Shown here: piece after piece, positions 7,160 to 11,950 of the stretch
Numbering within the stretch: position 1 is the stretch's first letter
How the letters are laid out: every line of letters begins with the position of its first letter
DNA from: Hyphomicrobiales bacterium
GTDB lineage: Bacteria > Pseudomonadota > Alphaproteobacteria > Rhizobiales > Aestuariivirgaceae
Reading direction: 5' to 3'
Assembly: GCA_026996935.1 (NCBI GenBank)
Contig: JALWJW010000320.1
Coordinates: 1 to 11,950 of the forward strand
Length of the DNA: 11,950 nt
Notes under the pieces: model-generated
The model's input: the letters and a program-made list of their open reading frames with translations, nothing else
The model's database searches: none
What the model was told of the DNA's origin: nothing
Translations under genes and position numbers: made by a program

Positions 7160-7513
7160 TCAGTGTAGGCGCGAACCGTTTGGTACGGGTTGTTTGGGTT
7201 GGACCAAAACAATGCCACCGTTTTCATCGCTAAAACCTAAGGTGAGAACTTCTGACATAAACTTGCCGATTTGGCGCGGTGGGAAATTGACCACGGCGGC
7301 GACTTGCTGACCGACTAAAATTTCTGGCGTGTAGTGGGCGGTGATTTGCGCCGAGGTTTTCTTCTCCCCAATGTCTGGCCCAAAATCTATCCATAGTTTA
7401 ATTGCTGGTACGCGCGCTTCTGGATATGGTTCAGCCTTAATGACTGTACCGACGCGAATATCTACTTTTAGAAAATCATCAAAAGTTATTTCTGCCGGTT
7501 TATCTTTAGTCAT
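7160..7513 (-). CDS. csaA: CsaA-type tRNA-binding/chaperone OB-fold protein
   Basis: A 117-residue protein made of a single tRNA-binding OB fold. It matches the CsaA family along its whole length: FDDFLKVDIRVGTV near 11-24, KLWIDFG near 39-45, SAQIT near 54-58, VNFPPRQIGKFMSEVLTLG at about 75-93 and the C-terminal PNGSRL. CsaA was described in Bacillus as a secretion-related chaperone and binds tRNA-like ligands; the exact role in alphaproteobacteria is not established. Its ATG at 7513 overlaps the TAA stop of proC by one base (TAATG), so translation is probably coupled to proC. The gene ends 5 nt from the converging kinase gene. Confidence 0.87.
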   Translation of the reverse strand: MTKDKPAEITFDDFLKVDIRVGTVIKAEPYPEARVPAIKLWIDFGPDIGEKKTSAQITAHYTPEILVGQQVAAVVNFPPRQIGKFMSEVLTLGFSDENGGIVLVQPKQPVPNGSRLH

Positions 7514-8349
7514 TAGCTTGCCAATTCAATCGAGCGCTTGGTTGCTGCGTCAACGGTTTTAATCATCAGGTCTTCAAGGCCGTTTTCTTTTGCCATTAAA
7601 ACCTGCAAGCCGGCATAGGTTGTACCATTTGGTGAGGTCACATTTTGACGAAGGGTGGCCGCATCAATACCTGATGAACGCATCAGTTCACCAGAACCTT
7701 CAACGGTGGCGCGGGCCAATTGCATGGCTAAATCGGGGTCAAGACCCTGGGCAATACCTGCATTAGCCAGGCATTCGGTCATGTAAAAAATATAGGCGGG
7801 GCCAGAGCCTGAAAGCCCTGTTGCCGCATCGATTTGTTTTTCGTTTTCAACTTCAACCACATCACCGATAGATTTTAACAAAGCCGAAGCCAATTGTTTT
7901 TGATTGCTGGTGACGTTTTGGTTGGCGGCCATGGCGGTGATGCCACGCCCAACTGATGATGGGGTATTGGGAATGGTGCGAATGACGGCGGCATCTTTTC
8001 CAAAGTGCTCTTCAAAGCTGGCAATGGTTTTGCCTGCCGCAATGGATAAAACCAGCGGGTTTTGCGTTTTCAGGGCAATGATGCCTTTAAGGGCAACGTC
8101 CATAATTTGTGGTTTGACGGCGGTTAAAATGACTTCGACATTTTTCAATTTTTCAATATCTGGATTGTGAGAAATGTTGTGATTCTTTATCAGCGTCATG
8201 ATTTCTGCCGGTGGAGCTGGGTCAAAAATAACCAATTGCGATGGTATTATACCAGCTTTAAGCCAGCCCTCCATCATTGCGCCGCCCATTTTTCCAGCGC
8301 CTAATAGAACAAGTTTTCCCGCCAAAGGGATTGGCTTATTTTTTTTCAT
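7513..8349 (-). CDS. proC: Pyrroline-5-carboxylate reductase
   Basis: Catalyses the last step of proline synthesis, NAD(P)H-dependent reduction of 1-pyrroline-5-carboxylate, in the cytoplasm. The 278-residue protein has the N-terminal Rossmann dinucleotide motif GAGKMG at 17-22, AVKP at 77-80, PNTP at 127-130, and the C-terminal dimerisation and active-site signature: DAATGLSGSGPAY at 174-186 and LRQNVTSPNGTT at 233-244. Length is usual for the family. ATG at 8349 has only a weak purine stretch upstream, and the start is followed by eight A bases in codons 2-4. It lies 39 nt after the YbjN-family gene and overlaps csaA by one base, so the three probably form one transcript. Confidence 0.96.
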   Translation of the reverse strand: MKKNKPIPLAGKLVLLGAGKMGGAMMEGWLKAGIIPSQLVIFDPAPPAEIMTLIKNHNISHNPDIEKLKNVEVILTAVKPQIMDVALKGIIALKTQNPLVLSIAAGKTIASFEEHFGKDAAVIRTIPNTPSSVGRGITAMAANQNVTSNQKQLASALLKSIGDVVEVENEKQIDAATGLSGSGPAYIFYMTECLANAGIAQGLDPDLAMQLARATVEGSGELMRSSGIDAATLRQNVTSPNGTTYAGLQVLMAKENGLEDLMIKTVDAATKRSIELAS

Positions 8350-8388
8350 GGTCTACTTTCTTACGCTTTTCTTTAATGCCTCACTTTT

Positions 8389-8889
8389 TTAAGCTTCTCC
8401 GTGAGTTTCGAGCATTGAGGCGCTCATGGCCTCTTGGGCTGTTTTACCTGCCCAGATGACAAATTGAAATACAGGATAGTATTTTTCGCAAGCGTTTAAA
8501 ACCATAGCCATCATCGCATCGCACTGTGAGGCAGTTAATTGTGCGCCATCGGTGAGCATAGCGGAATGACGAAACAACAGGTCGCCTTCTTGTTGCCAAA
8601 GATCAAAGTGACCGTAAAAAAGTTGCTCGTTAATCAGGGCCAAAACGCGGGTGACTTCATCACGCCGGCTTTTGGGGACTTTAAGATCAAAGGTGGAGGC
8701 GATGTGTAAGCCTTCCATGCCTGCGTGCCAATTAAATGATAAATGCAGATCACACCACGAGCCGCCAACAACAAGATTGACTTCGTCTTCGCATGAGCGA
8801 TCGACCATCCAGTCGCGTTCGCCTGCCAGGATTTCAACCAGATCAATCGGGTTTGTTTCTGCATCGTGCCGTAAAGCCAATGACGCCAT
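8389..8889 (-). CDS. YbjN-family protein of unknown molecular function
   Basis: A 166-residue soluble protein of the YbjN family (type III secretion chaperone-like fold), with the features seen in Rhizobiales members: NPIDLVE near the start, a DEVNLVVGGSW beta strand, HLSFNW, DLKVP, LINEQLFYGHFDLWQQEG at about 91-108, and CEKYYPVFQFVIWAGKTA near 133-150. In E. coli YbjN has been linked to motility and stress phenotypes, but no biochemical role is settled. The start is decided by the ribosome-binding site: ATG at 8889 has AGGAG (8898-8902) 8 nt upstream; an in-frame GTG at 8910 lies before that site. That Shine-Dalgarno sequence can be buried in a long-range helix, described separately. proC follows 39 nt downstream. 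Confidence 0.88.
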   Translation of the reverse strand: MASLALRHDAETNPIDLVEILAGERDWMVDRSCEDEVNLVVGGSWCDLHLSFNWHAGMEGLHIASTFDLKVPKSRRDEVTRVLALINEQLFYGHFDLWQQEGDLLFRHSAMLTDGAQLTASQCDAMMAMVLNACEKYYPVFQFVIWAGKTAQEAMSASMLETHGEA

Positions 8890-8892
8890 TTG

Positions 8893-9043
8893 CCGTTCTC
8901 CTAAGCTCACCTTATTGCCTTAAACAAGATTGTTTAAGAAAGGTGATTTGGCACGAGGTCACGCCTAAAATTTAGGAAGTACAATGACGAATCGTGCCGT
9001 TATCAGTTGCTTGACGATGGCTTAGGAAAATAATCGTTACAAG
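8893..9043 (-). promoter_or_regulatory. Candidate structured leader RNA sequestering the Shine-Dalgarno of the YbjN gene
   Basis: Read as minus-strand RNA, bases 9030-9020 (UUUUCCUAAGC) pair fully with 8906-8896 (GCUUAGGAGAA), 11 bp with one G-U, covering the AGGAG of the YbjN gene. Enclosed are hairpin B (8998-8950: 7 + 4 + 5 bp) and hairpin A (8946-8907: 7 bp outer, 8-9 bp inner CTTAAACAA/TTGTTTAAG), 3 nt apart; A abuts the long-range helix directly. This is a three-way-junction shape. An alternative hairpin C (9010-9018 with 9033-9043, 9 bp plus a 2-nt bulge) holds the anti-Shine-Dalgarno strand in its 14-nt loop, and TTAGGAA at 8972-8978 gives a second partial anti-Shine-Dalgarno. The pairings are seen in the sequence; function is inferred. 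I do not recognise a known riboswitch class. Confidence 0.5.
8919..8938. repeat. 20-bp near-perfect palindrome upstream of the YbjN gene
   Basis: CTTAAACAA and TTGTTTAAG are exact inverted copies separated by GA. It is the inner stem of hairpin A. The 2-nt centre would also suit a dimeric DNA-binding protein, so a DNA operator is an alternative reading. There is no T-run after it on either strand. Confidence 0.55.
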
Positions 9044-9082
9044 GGGGAGGGATGAAAAACAGGTGATTCCTCCACAGGGGAG

Positions 9083-9391
9083 TTATTTCGTTGTTTTCTT
9101 CACAGCTTTTTTTGCAGCAGGTTTTTTAGCGGTTTTTGCTGCTGGCGAGCTTTTGCCTTCAAGCGCATCAAGGCGTGCTTTCAAAGCAATGTTTTCCTCA
9201 CGTGCTTTTGCGGCCATGGCTTTGACGACTTCAAATTCTTCACGTTTGACGACTTCAAGATCGTTCAGGACACGTTCAACCTGGGTTTTTAACAAGGTGT
9301 CAATTTCACGTCGCGCGCCTTGTGCTGCACCAGCAGCGTTGGTGAGGAGTTTAGTGATATCGTCAAAAACACGGGTTGATGCAGAAGCCAT
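9083..9391 (-). CDS. ubiK: UbiK/BMFP-family accessory factor
   Basis: A 102-residue membrane-fusogenic BMFP-domain protein. UbiK in gammaproteobacteria helps aerobic ubiquinone synthesis and works with UbiJ; the alphaproteobacterial relatives are assigned by similarity. Residues about 5-25 match the family start (STRVFDDITKLLTNAAGAAQGARRE), residues 25-78 form a charged alpha-helical coiled coil with the family motif VKREEFEVVKAMAAKAREEN, and residues 80-102 are an Ala/Lys/Pro-rich basic tail. Start ATG at 9391 has only a weak purine-rich AAGAAAGA upstream. It lies between the DEAD-box helicase gene (81-nt gap) and the YbjN gene (193-nt gap), all on the minus strand. Confidence 0.85.
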   Translation of the reverse strand: MASASTRVFDDITKLLTNAAGAAQGARREIDTLLKTQVERVLNDLEVVKREEFEVVKAMAAKAREENIALKARLDALEGKSSPAAKTAKKPAAKKAVKKTTK

Positions 9392-9437
9392 GGGACTATC
9401 TTTCTTTTTGCTAAAATCTTGTTGCTGTCTATTTAGG

Positions 9438-9467
9438 CGGTTTTGAAAATTGTTTCAACAATTACCG
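9438..9467 (-). terminator. Hairpin just after the helicase gene (weak terminator or processing site)
   Basis: Five nt after the helicase stop codon the minus strand reads CGGT, then AATTGTT-GA-AACAATT, then TTCAAA and ACCG. The inner arms are exact (9448-9454 with 9457-9463) and the outer CGGT/ACCG adds 4 bp with a 6-nt bulge. The stem is AT-rich and no clear U-run follows the outer arm, so termination would be weak; mRNA 3'-end protection is possible. Confidence 0.35.
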
Positions 9468-9472
9468 ATGCC

Positions 9473-10906
9473 TTAATGAGACGCACGGCTTTTGCTACCA
9501 CTATTGGGGCGACCACCAGAGCGATTGCCGCCCGGTTTGCTGCCTGTTTTATTGGCTGCTTTATTACCGGGCTTTTTACGCCATTTGTTTTTCTTTGGCT
9601 TGCCTGCACCTGTGTTGGCATTTTCACCGCCTGACTTTGGGCGCTGACCTGTGTGACGTTTGCCGCCGCTATTGCGTCCCCCGCTTCCACCTTTTGGAGT
9701 ACCTCGTCCTCGCCCGCCGCGTCCACCTTGTACAGGGCGCACGGGTTTTGATGTGGCATTGGCCACGTCTGCTGCATGGAAGGGGTGATCTTCAACCATT
9801 GGAATGGATTGGCGAATGATTTTTTCGATGTCTTTTAAATAGGCACGTTCTTCTTCGCAGCAAAAGGCAATGGCAATACCGGTGGCGTTGGCGCGCGCAG
9901 TGCGGCCAATGCGGTGAATATATGAGTCTGCTTCGTTGGGCAGTTCAAAGTTAATCACATGGGTGATGCCATCAACATCAATACCGCGTGCGGCAACATC
10001 GGTTGCCACAAGAGCGCGAATTTCACCAGCGGCAAAAGCTTTAAGGGCGCGTTGTCGCGCGTTTTGAGCTTTGTTGCCGTGAATGGCTGCTGCGGTAATG
10101 CCAGCCTGATTAAGATTGCGGGTTACACGATCGGCGCGGTGCTTGGTGCGGGTGAAAATAATCACCTTTTCCATTTCAGAGTCTTTAAACAGGTGATCGA
10201 GCAAAGCGCGTTTGTCGCCTTGGTCTACATACATTAATTGTTGATCGACCTTTTCAGCCGTGGTGGCTTGTGGGGCCACTTCAACGGTTACTGGGTCGCG
10301 CAACAAACCGTCGGCCAAACCTTTTACCGTGGCAGGCATGGTGGCGGAAAACAAAACTGTTTGGCGCTTTTTAGGGATGGCCGCAGAAATTTTGCGAATG
10401 TCGTGAATGAAGCCCATGTCGAGCATGCGATCAGCTTCATCTAGGATGAAGGTTTGAACATTGGATAGGTCGCAATGGCCCTGGTTCATCAGGTCGAGCA
10501 AACGACCCGGTGTTGCCACTAAAATGTGGATGCCACGGAACAGGGCTTGAATTTGGGGGCGAATGGAAGTGCCGCCAAAAACCACTTTGGTGCGCAATGG
10601 CACATAGCGGGCGTAATCTTGAATGTTTTCGCCAATTTGGCCAGCCAGTTCGCGCGTTGGCGCAAGGATGACGGCAAAAGGCTTTTTGGATACAGCTTTG
10701 TGCTGGGCTTCGGCCAGTTTGTGCAATAGGGGCAGGGCGAATGCGGCGGTTTTGCCGGTGCCGGTTTGGGCAATGCCCAAAACGTCTTCGCCTTCCAGTA
10801 ATGAAGGAATGGTTCCTGCTTGAATGGGGCTAGGCGTTTTATAGCCTTCTTCTGTGATGGCACGCAAAATAGGCTTGCTCAGCTTCAAATCGATGAAGTC
10901 TGTCAT
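9473..10906 (-). CDS. rhlE: DEAD-box ATP-dependent RNA helicase (RhlE-like)
   Basis: A 477-residue RNA helicase that uses ATP to unwind short RNA duplexes; RhlE-type enzymes act in ribosome assembly, RNA decay and cold response. Every core motif is present: Q motif with Gln29, Walker A AQTGTGKT at 46-53, PTRELA at 83-88, GG at 111-112, TPGR at 132-135, DEAD at 156-159, SAT at 187-189, IIFTRTK near 249-255, VATDVAARGID at 300-310 and HRIGRTAR at 331-338. From about residue 393 to the end there is a low-complexity tail rich in Gly, Arg, Lys, Ser and Asn with RGG-like repeats, typical for RNA contact outside the core. ATG at 10906 has a weak AGAGAGA Shine-Dalgarno 6-7 nt upstream, which can be buried in a leader helix. 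It is divergent from lgt. Confidence 0.95.
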   Translation of the reverse strand: MTDFIDLKLSKPILRAITEEGYKTPSPIQAGTIPSLLEGEDVLGIAQTGTGKTAAFALPLLHKLAEAQHKAVSKKPFAVILAPTRELAGQIGENIQDYARYVPLRTKVVFGGTSIRPQIQALFRGIHILVATPGRLLDLMNQGHCDLSNVQTFILDEADRMLDMGFIHDIRKISAAIPKKRQTVLFSATMPATVKGLADGLLRDPVTVEVAPQATTAEKVDQQLMYVDQGDKRALLDHLFKDSEMEKVIIFTRTKHRADRVTRNLNQAGITAAAIHGNKAQNARQRALKAFAAGEIRALVATDVAARGIDVDGITHVINFELPNEADSYIHRIGRTARANATGIAIAFCCEEERAYLKDIEKIIRQSIPMVEDHPFHAADVANATSKPVRPVQGGRGGRGRGTPKGGSGGRNSGGKRHTGQRPKSGGENANTGAGKPKKNKWRKKPGNKAANKTGSKPGGNRSGGRPNSGSKSRASH

Positions 10907-10912
10907 TTGTAA

Positions 10913-10956
10913 TCTCTCTTTAAATTTTCAGGGCGCTGCTCGCCTTTAAAAAGAAA
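10913..10956 (-). promoter_or_regulatory. Leader hairpin covering the helicase Shine-Dalgarno
   Basis: In minus-strand RNA, UUUCUUUUUAAA (10956-10945) pairs over 12 consecutive positions (two G-U) with UUUAAAGAGAGA (10924-10913), which contains the helicase ribosome-binding site and ends 6 nt before its ATG. Inside it, GGCG/CGCC (10944-10941 with 10935-10932) makes a 4-bp hairpin with a 5-nt loop, leaving a 7-nt bulge. The helix is AU-rich, so it should melt easily; helicase autoregulation or temperature sensing are possible. Low sequence complexity makes chance pairing more likely here. Confidence 0.4.
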
Positions 10957-11176
10957 AACAAATAGCGCTGGCGGTATCTGTCTGATTATTGGTTTTGATA
11001 CCTGCTGGTGCGCCGAATACCCTTGATATGTGTTCAAGTCAAGGCAAATGGGGAAATAGGGTGAACGGTGTGGCGATTTGGTGGGTATATGCTCAGGGGT
11101 GCTGGTTATGTATAACAATGTATTCATTAACTCCCCTTAACTTGACGAATATTGCAAACAACGCCATGGTCGCGGC
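10957..11176. other. Remainder of the helicase/lgt divergent intergenic region
   Basis: This part must hold the promoters of the helicase gene and lgt, but I cannot pick a convincing -35/-10 pair for either. TATAAC at 11111-11116 is a possible lgt -10 without a good -35. A short inverted repeat CCTTGA (11021-11026) / TCAAGG (11039-11044) is present. No gene is supported here. Confidence 0.3.
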
Positions 11177-11950
11177 ATGATGATAGCTGCTATTCCATTT
11201 CCAAATATTGATCCTGTTATTTTCTCCATCGGGCCGATTGCGGTGCGGTGGTATTCGCTTGCTTATATTGTCGGCTTGTTGTTTGCCATTTGGATGGCTA
11301 AACGTGTGGTGGCCAATGTGGCGCTTTGGGGCGATAATAAACCGACGATGAAACCTGAGCAGATTGATGACCTTTTATTATGGGTGATGCTTGGGGTTAT
11401 TGGCGGCGGGCGGCTTGGTTATGTGTTGCTCTATAAACCTTCGATGCTGCTCAATGATCCGTTGCAGGTTTTGCAACCGTGGGATGGCGGCATGTCGTTT
11501 CATGGTGGCTTCTTGGGTGTTGTAATTGCTTTTGTATTATTCGCGCGCAAATACAATTTATCCATATTGCAATTGTTTGATTTAGGCGGGGTGAGTGTGC
11601 CTGTGGGCCTTGGCCTTGGTCGTTTGGCCAATTTTATCAATGGTGAACTTTATGGCCGTGCCAGCGATGTGTCATGGGCCATGGTGTTTCCCACTGGCGG
11701 TCCATCGCCGCGCCACCCCAGCCAGCTTTATGAATTTGCCCTTGAAGGTGTGGTGTTGTTTATTGTTGCGTTGTTGGCGGTCTATAAGTTTAAGGCGTTG
11801 GAAAAACGCGGACTTGTGGCGGGTCTGTTTGTGGCTGGCTATGGCATCTCGCGGTTTATTGTTGAGTTCGCGCGCGAACCTGATGCTCATATCGGATTTA
11901 TTGCGGGTTGGGCCACCTTGGGGATGATTTATTTATTGCCCTTAATTGGG
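11177..11950 (+). CDS. lgt: Prolipoprotein diacylglyceryl transferase, 5' part (3' end outside window)
   Basis: Lgt is the inner-membrane enzyme that moves a diacylglyceryl group from phosphatidylglycerol to the lipobox cysteine of prolipoproteins, the first lipoprotein maturation step. The frame is open to the right edge; 258 residues are visible and probably 20-30 are missing. Family features: IPFPNIDPV...GPIAVRWY near 5-26, GRLGYVL near 78-84, the essential-His motif FHGGFLG with His109, the signature GRLANFINGELYGR at 148-161 with Arg149, HPSQLYE near 180-186, and RFIVEFAREPD at 226-236. Multiple hydrophobic membrane helices alternate with these. The start is taken as ATG at 11177, followed at once by a second ATG (11180); neither has a clear Shine-Dalgarno sequence. 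It is divergent from the helicase gene. Confidence 0.95.
   Translation, partial: MMIAAIPFPNIDPVIFSIGPIAVRWYSLAYIVGLLFAIWMAKRVVANVALWGDNKPTMKPEQIDDLLLWVMLGVIGGGRLGYVLLYKPSMLLNDPLQVLQPWDGGMSFHGGFLGVVIAFVLFARKYNLSILQLFDLGGVSVPVGLGLGRLANFINGELYGRASDVSWAMVFPTGGPSPRHPSQLYEFALEGVVLFIVALLAVYKFKALEKRGLVAGLFVAGYGISRFIVEFAREPDAHIGFIAGWATLGMIYLLPLIG

Noticed and set aside
7174..7191. AACCGT/ACGGGTT inverted repeat near the kinase-csaA junction as a terminator
   Set aside because: It has a bulge, only 6 bp, no following U-run and lies inside csaA.
8339..8346. Run of eight A bases in codons 2-4 of proC as programmed slippage
   Set aside because: Explained by lysine and asparagine codons; nothing downstream suggests a useful alternative frame.
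8984..9025. Plus-strand 13-codon frame with AGGA 6 nt upstream
   Set aside because: The ribosome-binding-like AGGA is part of the inverted repeats of the structured leader and the flanking genes are all on the other strand; too short to support.
9068..9080. CTCC/GGAG hairpin just after the ubiK-type gene as a terminator
   Set aside because: Only 4 bp, and the following T-run on the minus strand is about 10 nt away, too far for an intrinsic terminator.
9433..9795. Minus-strand 120-residue frame overlapping the end of the helicase gene
   Set aside because: It is the out-of-frame reading of the helicase's low-complexity tail; it has no ribosome-binding site or recognisable domain, and the helicase frame is well supported.
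10989..11180. Plus-strand 63-residue frame ending over the lgt start
   Set aside because: It starts with TTG without a Shine-Dalgarno sequence and its composition does not resemble a known protein; the overlap with lgt is probably chance.
1..11950. Mobile element, defence system, CRISPR array, tRNA or rRNA
   Set aside because: I looked on both strands for transposase or integrase motifs, regularly spaced repeats and tRNA-like folds and saw none; all long frames belong to familiar housekeeping families.

Overview
The window reads as chromosomal housekeeping DNA from an alphaproteobacterium, most likely a member of or near Hyphomicrobiales (Rhizobiales). The evidence is the UvrC and pyrroline-5-carboxylate reductase sequence style, a YbjN-family gene beside proC and a CsaA-type gene, a BMFP/UbiK-type gene in the lgt neighbourhood, and a MarR + OmpR-type regulator + EnvZ-like kinase cluster beside a branched-chain aminotransferase. 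Base composition looks lower in G+C than in typical rhizobia (judged by eye). There is no transposase, integrase, phage gene, CRISPR array, tRNA or rRNA that I can see.

Layout. 1-831 is the 3' part of uvrC (+), followed by pgsA (+, 1064-1684). pgsA converges, 3 nt apart, on a periplasmic L,D-transpeptidase (-, 1688-3313), which lies downstream of ilvE (-, 3404-4279). A divergent promoter region (4280-4473) separates ilvE from a three-gene regulatory operon (+): a MarR-type regulator, an OmpR-type response regulator and an EnvZ-like histidine kinase. Gene order and protein types recall petP-petR of Rhodobacter. The kinase converges, 5 nt apart, on a long minus-strand series: an RhlE-like DEAD-box helicase (9473-10906), a UbiK/BMFP-type protein (9083-9391), a YbjN-family protein (8389-8889), proC (7513-8349) and csaA (7160-7513, overlapping proC by one base). 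The partial lgt gene (+, from 11177) diverges from the helicase and runs off the right edge.

How the genes fit together. Several products serve the envelope: PgsA makes phosphatidylglycerol-phosphate, the phosphatidylglycerol made from it is the diacylglyceryl donor for Lgt, and the L,D-transpeptidase works on peptidoglycan. IlvE and ProC are amino-acid metabolic enzymes. UvrC repairs DNA. The two-component/MarR cluster is the only obvious regulatory unit.

The protein-coding content is ordinary. The most unusual signals are in RNA. The 193-nt spacer upstream of the YbjN gene can fold, on the minus strand, into tandem hairpins enclosed by an 11-bp helix that buries the gene's Shine-Dalgarno sequence (a three-way-junction, riboswitch- or thermometer-like layout), with a mutually competing hairpin. 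The DEAD-box helicase leader can likewise form a 12-bp AU-rich helix covering its own Shine-Dalgarno sequence. Both were found by reading complementarity by eye; neither has been tested by folding software or by comparison with relatives.
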